Source: Mortierella sp. BCC40632 (lineage: Eukaryota; Mortierellomycota; Mortierellomycetes; Mortierellales; Mortierellaceae). From it: a stretch of 64,000 nt of DNA. The translations under genes were made by a program, and so were the position numbers. Positions 49,297 through 58,787 of the stretch are shown piece by piece. How positions within the stretch are numbered: position 1 is the stretch's first letter; each line of letters starts with the position of its first letter. The notes under the pieces were generated by a model. That model was not told the origin of the DNA. It worked only from the letters and a program-made list of their open reading frames with translations, and searched no databases. Location of the stretch: assembly GCA_011634665.1 (NCBI GenBank), contig WAEK01000036.1, positions 1-64,000 on the forward strand, in the 5' to 3' direction.

Positions 49297-50482
49297 TTAT
49301 TTTAATAATTCTATAGGAATAATAAAAAATCCTGAACCTTTATTTTTAGGAACTTTAACACAAGAATAAATAATTACCCCTTTATTAAGATATTTCCATA
49401 ATGTTGTCCGAGATATATTTAGAGCTGTATAAGCTCGAGCTAAATTATAAAAAGATTCCCTAAGAATTAATTTATTTTCCAAGATTTCATATAAATAAAC
49501 TTTTTTACCACAATTCCAATTTGGATGTAATTCTCCTTTCCAACCCTTAAATGAAGAAAATCGTCTTAATTTATTACTATTCATTTATTTTGTAAGAATA
49601 AAAAAAATAGTATGTATTTTTAAGGGCTTTCCCTGTATTAATGTAAGTAGATATTGTTGTTCGAGGTATCTCCAATTTACGTGCTGACTCAGTAACAGAA
49701 TTAAATTCATGTAATAGCTCAAAATTAACGCCGCAGGCCAATAAAACATATATTTTAACCGTTTTAAATAATGGATTAGATAAACCAATATTATCTATAT
49801 TTATTTGTTTGTCTTTTAATTGACCAAATGAAAAATAGTATTTATTATTAAATAGTTCTCCTGACTTAATATATTTAGAAACAGACCAACTACTAATACC
49901 TAAATTTATTGCTGCTTCTTTTATGGAAACATATTGATTTATTAATTCCTTATCTATTGAATATACATTTATAAAACCATTACCATGTTTAGTGTTTGAA
50001 GAGTATAAATCTAATTTAGTTTTACTCATTAAAGCCTTACTTTCATTTGAGTATCTCAAATTCTCTCTAGATGCAGAAATTCTAGATTTATGTTCTTTAG
50101 ACAATTTTCTCCCAATTGTTGAACCTGCTTTTCTAAGTAAATTATATTTTGAGTTATAGTAATCAATAAGGAATTGTTCTAATTCTAAAACTTCTTTTTC
50201 GTTTTTTTATCTGATAAAGTTATAATAATAAAAAGAAAAATTTTTCCATACCATGACGTAATAAAAGCAGCAATAATTAATGAAGTAAATTTTAGTTTAA
50301 CAGAATTGTAAGTATAATAAAAACCTAATCTTTCAGCTAAATTCAAAAGAACTACCTACGTAACATTTAGATTTTTTTTCTATTAAGCCAGATATAACAT
50401 CCTGATTGGTTTTTAGTTAATTTATATATTTCCTTTCTTTGTAAATAGGGATCATTAAAAACGTAAGTTTGACTCATTATTT
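49297..50482 (-). pseudogene. Endonuclease with three NUMOD1 repeats, broken N-terminus
   Basis: Start MSQTYVFNDPYLQRKEIYKL, NQSGCYIWLNRKK (GIY-like, as GCYIW), then broken frames to LELEQFLIDYYNSKYNLLRK, AGSTIGRKLSKEHKSRI. An open stretch follows, 50104-49577, with two NUMOD1-like units (VSIKEAAINLGISSWSVSKY; NSVTESARKLEIPRTTISTY). One shift later a third follows (YNLARAYTALNISRTTLWKY) to 49297. It differs from the other GIY-YIG genes in its C-terminal NUMOD1 array and WSVSKYIKSGEL style. Its upstream leader is shared with the LAGLIDADG gene next to rns. Confidence 0.78.
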
Positions 50483-50499
50483 TTATATTTCCAAGGGTA

Positions 50500-50605
50500 A
50501 ATTCTTACTATTAGCCCCCTTCATTATTTCAGATATAGTTACAGCTTAGTAAAGGGGGATTTTTAATTCCTTGGTTCATTACTACTCCCGGAACTAGGGG
50601 AATCA
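50500..50605 (-). repeat. Copy of the rns 3' flank
   Basis: Minus strand GGAGTAGTAATGAACC, AAAAATCCCCCTTTACT, AGCTGTAACT and AAGGGGGCTA, matching 52145-52225, the sequence that joins the rns 3' end to the next HEG. Confidence 0.82.
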
Positions 50606-50609
50606 AGAG

Positions 50610-50645
50610 GAGGGGCCCACCGGGGGGGGGGTGTTATATTTAAGA
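50610..50645 (-). terminator. Tail element
   Basis: Minus strand ATAACACCCCCCCCCC then GGTGGGCCCC, directly after the LAGLIDADG cassette 50669-51357. Confidence 0.55.
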
Positions 50646-50668
50646 TTTAAATAACACTATATAATGAT

Positions 50669-51357
50669 CTAATCAGATTTAACTTTAAGTTTATACATCA
50701 TTGATGAATGGAAATGTGGAGTAACAAGAGATCGAAATTTATCCATTGAATCTACCTTAATATAAATTCTATACCGATCTTTACTTTTCTTGTGAGATGT
50801 ACAATTTAAATCAAAATTTTCCTTTAAAACTTTAATTAATAACTCTACTTCACTTAAAGTATAGGAGTCAGTATTTAGATGAAAACCATTTTCATGTTTA
50901 CTACCATCATCCATTGCCCAATATGCTAAACCTACAGGTGTTAACAATTCACCAATGTTTAAAGGAATTCTTTTTTCTCCATTTACATAAAATAAATCAT
51001 AAATATTATTAAAACACGGCAATGAATATGTTTGAAATATAACTCTAGAGTAAATCTTACCTGTCCGAGAATCAGGCTTACGATCACTATATTTAAGGCC
51101 TAAATTACAATAATCTTTAAATAATTCATACAAATGTATTATATATGCTTCATGAATTAAGCCTTGTTCAAACTGCAATCTCGCATTTATACCTCTAAAA
51201 ACTTTACGGATACATAAATCCCCTAAAGATTAAACCAATCTTACCTCATGTAAATCTTGAGATACAGAAAAATTTTTTTTTTTATAACATTAGTTAATCT
51301 CTTAGTACTATAAAACCGATTAACATAACCTGCACTTAAATTATTAAAATAAAACAT
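50669..51357 (-). pseudogene. LAGLIDADG cassette, one or two frameshifts
   Basis: [12 protein letters not shown], then a damaged stretch with the first motif (51225-51300; VRLV.SLGDLCI), then an open 169 codons: [51 protein letters not shown], second motif [33 protein letters not shown]. It follows the LAGLIDADG gene at 51601, which ends at its own second motif. Confidence 0.85.
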
Positions 51358-51430
51358 TAGACTTGAACTTTCTAGATTATGTCAATTAAGACATGATTTG
51401 TATTAAACTATCTTTTAATCAATTCTTGTT
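51358..51430 (-). ncRNA. tRNA-like leader of a LAGLIDADG cassette
   Basis: AAAGATAGTTTAATACAAAT, hairpin ATGTC..GACAT, AAAGTTCAAGTCTA, then the start codon. Nearly identical to 10833-10907. Confidence 0.6.
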
Positions 51431-51439
51431 ATTTATAAT

Positions 51440-51525
51440 TTTTCATGCTAAAAAAACATGACTTAGATAAAACTATTTTCATGCTAAAAAACATGACTTA
51501 GATAAAACTATTTTTTATTATTTTT
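51440..51525 (-). repeat. Tandem repeat, 2 copies of about 37 bases
   Basis: Unit with TTTTCATGCTAAAAAACATG and ACTTAGATAAAACTA, repeated head to tail. Confidence 0.85.
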
Positions 51526-51600
51526 AATAAGAAAACAGTCTTTGACCTGGTTAATCTCTTGTTATATTATAAATATAAATAATTACCCGCTATTAACTAT

Positions 51601-52140
51601 TTATATACCACCTGCTATAAATCCTGATATATAATTACCATCAATAGGAATATAATTATCATTATTTTTATTACAATGTGAAGGTAAATAATTTTCTATA
51701 ATTATACGTGATTTATTCATACTTTTAAATAAATCAGCTAGTTTAGTAATACCGTCCGAAGTCAAATGACTTCCTGATGTTATAATCTCAGCAGCTAAAC
51801 ACCAAGATTCAAAATCTTGGAATTTATTACCTCTTAAAGGGTAAGATTGAAAATGTGGTATAATTATATTATTTATATCTGATATTTTAGAAACAGTAAA
51901 ATGAATCATTCCATTTGTACGTGGCTTAGATATAATCCCACAATTAAAGTAATTTTGTACTACTTTTAGTAATTCTATATCATTATCCATAATAGCAATT
52001 GAAAATCTTAATTTAGCTGTTTTTTACCTGATTTAGTTTTATAAATATTTATATTGAAACAACCCTCTGCTTCAGTAAATCCTGTCATAAACCAAGCTAA
52101 TTTATAGTTATTTATCATAATTTTACGTTTTCCAGGGATA
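51601..52140 (-). pseudogene. LAGLIDADG gene next to rns, cut at its second motif
   Basis: PGKRKIMINNYKLAWFMTGF, first motif GFTEAEGCFNI, one shift near 52020, KLRFSIAIMDNDIELLKVV, PHFQSYPLRGNKFQDFESW, IPIDGNYISGFIAGG, then a stop where DGS.F would follow. The second half of the enzyme was not found. It lies about 70 bases downstream of the rns 3' end. A LAGLIDADG cassette follows the break. Confidence 0.82.
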
Positions 52141-52211
52141 ATATCTTATTCTCATAGCCCCCTCTATTTGAGATTCAGTTAGTTACAGTAAAGGGGGATT
52201 TTTAAATCCCT

Positions 52212-53720
52212 GGTTTATTACTACTCCACTGCAGTTTCCACTACACTAACTGTGGTTCGACTTCACAGCAGTCATAGAATAACAGGCATAAATATAATCT
52301 TAAAAATATTTATAATCAAATATAAACGATTGTCTATATATAAAACTATAAACACAATTAAACCTTATTTACTTGGGGTTATTCTATTTCCGCCGCGTGA
52401 CGAGCGATTTGTACACACCGAATATTATGTTTCACCCGGGCAATCCTGATCCCGGATTACTAGCAATTCCTACTTCATATAATCGAGTTGCAGATTATAA
52501 TTCGTTTATTAACCTTTTTTAAAGATTAGCTCAAATATAAATTTTTGCTTCTTATTGTAAAGGTCTTTGTGGCACGTCTATAGCCCACTCCATAAGGGCC
52601 ATGAAGGCTTGTCTTAGTCCTAATTAACTCAACATTAATCGAGTACTTCTGTAGTTTAAATTAATTTTTATTTTAATTTTCATAATTACAGACAAGGGTT
52701 TTGCTTGTTAACGAAATTAATCTAACGTCTTACGATACAAGCTGACGACAGCCATGCAACGCCTGTGTTACCAATATAATTAGTACATTGCAAGAAGTGG
52801 TAAGGTTATGCGTGGGTTATCGAATTAAATAACATGCTTCACTGCTGGTCTTCAGCACCGTCAATACTTTTGGGTTTCAATCTTGCGATAGTACTCCCCA
52901 GGTGGAGTGGTATAGTCTTCACATTAAAACTGATTTTATTACCAATTTTATCCACTCATAGTTTAGGGTATGGACTACAAGGGTCTCTAATCCTTTTTGC
53001 TCCCCATACTTTAGTATCTCAGTGTCAGTGTTTAATTAGATAGATGCCTTCGCCTTTAGTGTGTCTACCAAGTATAAAAAGATTTCATCCTTACTCCTAG
53101 TATTCCTCTATCTTCAATTACACTCTAGTATCTCAATTACATTTTATAATTTTTCTATTGAAATTTTATAACTACTGTTTGATAATACAACCTACATACG
53201 CTTTAGACCCATTTATGTTGAAGAACGTTAACCCCTCTCGTATTACCGCGACTGCTGGCACGAGATTGGTCGGGATTAATAAATAGGTAACGTCATTATC
53301 CTCCCTATTTTAGAGGTATACCATAAAGATGCTTTTCCTCTTCTAGTTAGCTGGATCAATCTTTCGATCATTGTCCAAAATTCTTTACTGCTGACCTTTT
53401 TGTTAGGTATGGCTATTATTTCAGAGCCATTGTGACGAACCCTCCTCTCAGACTCGCTACAGATCGTAGGCTTGGTAAGCTGTTACCCCACCAACTACCT
53501 AATCTGAAATAGGCGCATCCCACGGTGAAAACTTTCCTTTTTACCATTCCCGGAGGAATAGCAATATAAGGGATTTACCCTATCCGTGGTGTAGCTTCCT
53601 ATTTATTACTCACCTGGTCGCTATGAATATATAATATTCATTCAACTAGCATGTATGAAACTTCTAGATAACGTTACTTCCGAGCTAAATTCAAACTCTT
53701 ACAATATTTACCCTTTTGAG
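52212..53720 (-). rRNA. rns: Small subunit ribosomal RNA
   Basis: RNA of the mitochondrial small ribosomal subunit. Minus strand landmarks: AGAGTTTGAATTTAGCTCGG at the 5' end (53699 down), GTGCCAGCAGTCGCGGTAAT (530 loop, near 53261), GGTGTGTACAAATCGC (near 52417) and the last helix GTAGTGGAAACTGC with the end at about 52212. About 1.5 kb, usual for fungi. No intron seen. Both ends are estimated within some tens of bases. Confidence 0.95.
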
Positions 53721-53739
53721 GTGACAATAATATTTTTAT

Positions 53740-53805
53740 TATATACGATAATCGGATATAGCCAGTTAATTTAATTCAATAATCGAATATAGCTAGTTTA
53801 TTTAA
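53740..53805 (-). repeat. Imperfect tandem repeat upstream of rns
   Basis: Two copies of a unit containing ATAATCGGATATAGC and TTAATTTAAT near 53747 and 53780. Confidence 0.65.
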
Positions 53806-53874
53806 TACAAGGGGGGAAGAAAGCCCAATAATATTATTAGTTTCTTGGGGGGGGAGCCACCCAGAATATTTGGA

Positions 53875-53900
53875 AGGGGGGGGGGTGTTCATATGATTGT
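53875..53900 (-). terminator. Tail element
   Basis: Minus strand ATGAACACCCCCCCCCC, after the LAGLIDADG half at 53968-54350. Confidence 0.5.
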
Positions 53901-54379
53901 CATATGAATAAAAAAGTTAGCTGATATATTTATAGGCCCCCTACCAGAGACTAAATTAATAGTATAATATTTAAGCTCTTAATTTATACATCAATGATTC
54001 ATGAAAATATGGTGTAACAAGAGATCTAAATTTATCCATCGAATCTGACTTAATATAGATTCTATAACTATCTTTCCCTCTTTTATTATAAATACAATTT
54101 AAATCAAAATTTTCTTTTAAAACCTTAATTAATAATTCTACTCCAGTTAAAGTATAAGAATCAGTACATAAATGTAAACCACTATTATGCTTACAGCCGT
54201 CATCCATTGCCCAATAAGCCAAACCAACAGGTGTTAATAATTCATTTATATTCAAAGGAATTCTTTTAACTCCATTGTAATAGAATAAATCATAATTATT
54301 ACTAAAACAAGGTAAAGACAAAGTTTTAAATCTAATAGAAGAATTAAACTGACTTCCTAATACTATTTCGCCTCTAGTA

Positions 54380-55230
54380 TTAATCCTTAGTAATTAAGGA
54401 AGTTGATAATTTCCATTTATCTTTAAAGATATTTGACCATTTTGAGCATATCTCAAGATTGTATTTTGAGAACATTCAAAATGTAATGCAGCTTTTCTAG
54501 CAGAAGTAAAACTATTTACAAATGAACCGTGGAATCATATTGATAAATAGCAGTTCCTTGTGTAGCACTAATTAAAACTTTAGTTTCTTCAGAATGACTT
54601 TTACCATAATTTGGATGATTCTCACCTAATTTAGCTATGCTCATCTTAGTACGTGTTTCAGCAGAAAGAGATTTTCCTTTATTGGCTTCACTAATTATTG
54701 CTTTAGCTTCTTCACTATGACTTTTACCAAAATTTGGATGATTGACTCCAGTTCTACCAAATAAAGGATGATTTTCACCAGATCTTTTCGCTAATGATTC
54801 TTCATCATGTTTAAAACCTAGCAAGAACCTGCAATTTAAGTATATTATAAGTATTTGGTTCATCCTCCGAAAAGATCAAATCAAGATAATATTGCTCACG
54901 TTTAATAATCAATTTACGAATTTCTTCTGTAGATAAATTAGAAATATCTTTATACTCAAGAATATTTAGAGAAAATGCAGAATATCCATGACAAAGAAGA
55001 GCGTTATATATATGCATAGATTTATTACGATTTAAATAACTTTTAATAAAATAATTTTTTTAATCGTTTAGATAAATCCATTGCAGAACCAATATAGATT
55101 TTACCAGATTCGTTATGTTTCCACTGATATACTCCTGCTTTTCCTTTACTATCCTTTAGAATTTGATCCTTACAAGTTTCTGCATTAGAATAGATAATAA
55201 CTGAAACAATATTATTTTTTAAATTGGTTC
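54380..55230 (-). pseudogene. GIY-YIG cassette with a nad4L-type leader
   Basis: Linker [30 protein letters not shown], then HIYNALLCHGYSAFSLNILE, YKDISNLSTEE, KREQYYLDLIFSEDEPNTYN, NUMOD3 repeats ([35 protein letters not shown]) and NUMOD1 ([19 protein letters not shown]). Shifts near 55050, 54830 and 54530. The stretch after 55246 repeats the nad4L leader. Confidence 0.82.
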
Positions 55231-55476
55231 GATTCTTCTCCCGCCCGATGATTAATAGTATACTTATTTATTTGACACACTTTATGGTTATAATAATAAT
55301 AAAGGGGGTAGTAGACTTGAGCAATTACTCTTCTTGAATCACAATTAAAAATTAAAGTCAAGCATATTATTATTTATTATTGTTATTATATATGAAATAT
55401 ACTGTTATAATTTTAAAGTAGGTTTGCCGAGATTTTCACAAGAATATATTAAACCGGCTGCGCGTTCTTTTATCTA

Positions 55477-55522
55477 GTTTACCCTCCCCCCCGGGGGGGG
55501 TAAACCCCAAGGGAGTTTACCC
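55477..55522 (-). repeat. GC hairpin cluster, family A (target GTTTACCC)
   Basis: Plus strand: GTTTACCC (55477-55484), GC hairpin, inverted copy GGGTAAAC (55498-55505), GC hairpin, GTTTACCC (55515-55522). It is in LAGLIDADG codons. Confidence 0.92.
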
Positions 55523-55849
55523 TTATAAAGTTTAGGAGCAGAACCACAATAATCTTTAAACAAATCATATAAATGTAAAATATAAGCTTCATTATTTGAA
55601 CCTTGCGCGAATTGCAATCTTAGATTTTACCCGGTTTGGTTATACATAGATCACCTAGACATAAACCAATAAGAACTTGTTCTAAATCAGGATTTATAGA
55701 AAAAGAATTTCTTTCATTCTTAGATAATCTACCAGAACTATAAGATCTATTTAGAAACACTGCATTCGTTAATCTTGTAACAAAATTAAGATCTAATTTT
55801 TGTTTAGGATTACCCGTTACTCTAATTAAAGGTATGAAAAAAAGAATAG

Positions 55850-56159
55850 GGAGGGAGGGGACTCGAACCAATTTAACAATCCAATTTAAAAACATCATTT
55901 TTTGGAGAGTCATAATTCTAATCAATTATTTCCGCTCCCTCTATTTTTATCTCACGCCGATCTCCCCTATTCTTTCGAATAGTCAGCTACATAATATAAC
56001 TCGGCTCTCTGGGCGTATAAATTAAAGGAAATAAAATTACGATTAATAATAGAAAGGAATATGATAAATATTAAGGGTTCAGCTTCATGATAGGGATAAA
56101 TATTTAGTAATAGATAGATATAAAGAAGAAAAGGTGAATAAGTAATATTTAAAATAATA
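55850..56159. other. Spacer upstream of nad2
   Basis: It begins with the tRNA 3'-half-like repeat (GGGGACTCGAACCAATTTAA, minus sense) and continues with the repeat shared, inverted, with 37850-38020. The last 60 bases (TAATAGATAGATATAAAGAA) match the leader in front of the nad2-like GIY-YIG gene at 12397-12450. Confidence 0.6.
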
Positions 56160-57779
56160 ATGTTACTATTAGGAATTATAACTCTAGTAATGACGATACC
56201 ATTAGCTTCTCTTTATTTATCAACAATCTTAATTCACAGATTAGCTCTTTTAATATTACTATTCAGTGCTTTATTATCATATAATACGTTATATGTAATA
56301 CCATTATCAACTGGTATAGGAATATTAGGAGGGTTATTTCAACTATCATCTTTATCTCAAAGCCTAGAAATATTTATATTAATTATAGGAAGTATAATTT
56401 TATTATTAGTACCTGAAGGGAAAGAAAATTAATAAAAATAGTTTTCTCGGGCCAAGGGTCGAAAAAAAATATTAAAAGATCCCTATTAAAACAGCAACTT
56501 TATGGAATTATTGGGATAACTTATCATCTAATGTTAAAAAAAGTTTTATCAATTACAAATAAAACTAATAATAATTTAGGATTGAAAGATTATCCTTTAA
56601 TTATTTTATTCACTACATTAGGGATGTCATCATTAATATCTAGTTCTGATTTAATTACTATGTTTTAGCAATAGAATTACAAAGTTTTTGCTTTTTATAC
56701 ATATTAGCTACTATGAATAGAAATTCAGAATCAGCAGTAGCAGCAGGATTAAAATATTTTTTTACTTGGTGGTCTTTCTTCTTGTTTTATTTTATTAGGT
56801 TCTACATTAATATATTCTTATACAGGTTTAACTAATTTTGAATCATTAAACATCTTACAAAGTGTTATTGGTCAATCATTTGAAGAAAAATTCTTATAAT
56901 TATTTAGCTATAGGTGCCTTAATCTTGACTATGGGATTCTATTCAAAATTAGTGCTGCCCCATTACACTCTTGGGCTCCTGATGTTTACGACGGGGTTCC
57001 TACTATAGTTACAACTTGGTTAACTATAATGCCTAAATTGTCTATAATTGTCTTTTTTTTTATGATGAATAAATTCCTTTTTAAACTCTAATTTATTAAT
57101 GATATCTGCTTTTTATTATCACTATTATTGGGTTCTATTACTGGATTAGCTCAATATAAAATAAAACGACTATTAGCTTATAGTACTATCTCGCATGTTG
57201 GATTCATCCTTTTAGCTTTTAGGAAATGAAAGTGTTAATGGTTTAGAAAGTACGTTATTCTATATTACTCAATATACTATAACTAGTTTAAATACTTTCT
57301 TGATATTAATATTATTTAGGCTATACATTAGATAAAAAAAATAATATTGTATCTATTTATTCACCTATTCAATATATTTCTCAACTTCGAGGGACAATTC
57401 TACCATAATCCTACACTTGGTATTGCATTGGCGTTATCTTTTTATTTTCTATGGCTGGTATTCCACCGTTGGCGGGATTCTTCGCTAAATATTATTTTGT
57501 TATTAATTCGGCTTTAATGAACGGTAACTATTTCTTAAGTTTGGTTATAGTTATCTCTAGTGTAATTGGTGCTGTTTATTATCTTCAAATTATTAAAACT
57601 TTTATTCTTACCTGATAATAATAATATTTCTTCAATATCAGAAAATAATAATTTATCACCTATATTAGCTTATATTATAGCAATATTAACCTTATTTATT
57701 ACTTTTCTTTTATAATTTACCCTACACCAATATTAAAAATAGTATACACATTATAGCTACCTCTCAATATTATTTCTAA
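56160..57779 (+). CDS. nad2: NADH dehydrogenase subunit 2
   Basis: Proton-pumping membrane subunit of complex [21 protein letters not shown] at the start; then, in changing frames, [24 protein letters not shown]-like, [80 protein letters not shown], ending SQYYF then TAA. About eight one-base shifts, mostly at runs, between 56432 and 57720. The stop TAA (57777-57779) overlaps the nad3 ATG by one base, a common fungal arrangement. Length about 535 codons after correction. Confidence 0.88.
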
Positions 57780-58146
57780 TGAATTCATTTTTATTTTATT
57801 TTTATTTTAGTACTGGTAATTGTAATTGCCCTTCTTGTTCTTAATTTATTCTTCTCTGCTTCAAAACCAAACGAAGAAAAATTAACTACTTTCGAATGCG
57901 GGTTCACTCCGATCGACCAAGCTAGACAGAAATTCTCTATTCACTTTTTACTTGGTTGGGATTTTTTTATTCCTAGTTTTCGATTTAGAGGTATTACTTC
58001 TTTTCCCAGCTGCTGTATCGATGAATTCTATCGCAAATTACGGTTTTGGATTCTTTTATTCTTTTTAGTTGTACTGACAATCGGGTTTTATTTATGAGTA
58101 CTGCTCAGGAGCTCTTAACTACGCTAACAAAAGAAAAACAATCTAA
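57779..58146 (+). CDS. nad3: NADH dehydrogenase subunit 3
   Basis: Small membrane subunit of complex I. Starts MNSFLFYF and, with shifts near 57815, 57955, 57970 and 58045, gives IVIALLVLNLFFSASKPNEE, KLTTFECGFTPIDQARQKFS, FDLEVLLLFPAAVSMNS, FFLVVLTIGFIYEYCSGALN and YANKRKTI, then TAA. About 120 codons. A CACCCCC tail follows at 58149. A second copy of its 3' half lies at 60645-60857. Confidence 0.9.
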
Positions 58147-58179
58147 ACACCCCCAGCTCAGTCTTTTTTTATTCATAAT

Positions 58180-58770
58180 AATATGTCTTCTAAGAATAAT
58201 AAATCAATATTTATAAATACAAATAGTAAAAATATAATATTAGAAATTTTAGTTCTGCATCAAATAATGGTTTACTTAAGGATTACTGGTTAAATCTGAA
58301 ACCAGTTTCTAAGTGGTATTGTTTAGATGAGAATGGTAATTCTATTAATTATTCTAATGAGTTCAAGGAAATTAATGGAATTTATATTTTTAGATTAATT
58401 AAAGAACCTTGGAAATGTTATGTAGGTAGCGCAGTCTCTTTATCTAAAAGATTACTAACTCATAAATGGGCTTTTATTCATTCTATTAATTCTGGTAATT
58501 CTTCAGTTCCTTTATTTTATAATGCAATTAATAAACATGGTTGGAAATCCTTTGAAATAGCAGTCTTAGAGATAGTGCCTATAGCAGAATTAGCTAATCG
58601 TGAGAATTATTATGTTTTAAACCCTACTATAATCTAAAATATTCAATTGATGGTAAAGTTCAACATTCAGATGAAGTACGAGCTCAAATTAGTTTATCTG
58701 TTTTAGGCGAGAATAACCCTTTTTTTGGACGGACGCATAGCGAGATATCCAAATTAAAGATCTACTAAAT
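58180..58770 (+). pseudogene. GIY-YIG endonuclease downstream of nad3, frameshifted
   Basis: MSSKNNKSIFINTNSKNI, SSASNNGLLKDYWLNLKP, FKEINGIYIFRLIKEPWKCY then VGSAVSLSKRLLTHKWAF, FYNAINKHGWKSFEIAVLEI, ANRENYYVL, NUMOD3 LGENNPFFGRTHSEISKLK. Shifts near 58250, 58610 and 58760. A subfamily apart from most others here (NGIYIF, NKHGW). Confidence 0.78.
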
Positions 58771-58787
58771 TATTATCTAAACTGGCT

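Larger units (their letters stand above)
53968..55925 (-). pseudogene. LAGLIDADG gene split by a GIY-YIG cassette
   Basis: The N-terminal half (55925 to about 55440) has FVTRLTNAVFLNRSYSSGRL, ERNSFSINPDLEQVLIGLCL, GDL (first motif). After a shift come [20 protein letters not shown] and YCGSAPKLYKG, where a family A GC cluster and then the GIY-YIG cassette interrupt it. The C-terminal half (54350-53968) begins SIRFKTLSLPCFSNNYDLFY and has [19 protein letters not shown] (second motif), DSYTLTGVELL and [11 protein letters not shown]. Each motif is intact; the break lies between them. Confidence 0.83.

Noticed and set aside
49585..49788. Minus-strand open frame of 67 codons
   Set aside because: Shadow frame of the three-NUMOD1 endonuclease.
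52252..53043. Two plus-strand open frames
   Set aside because: Both lie antisense within the small-subunit rRNA.
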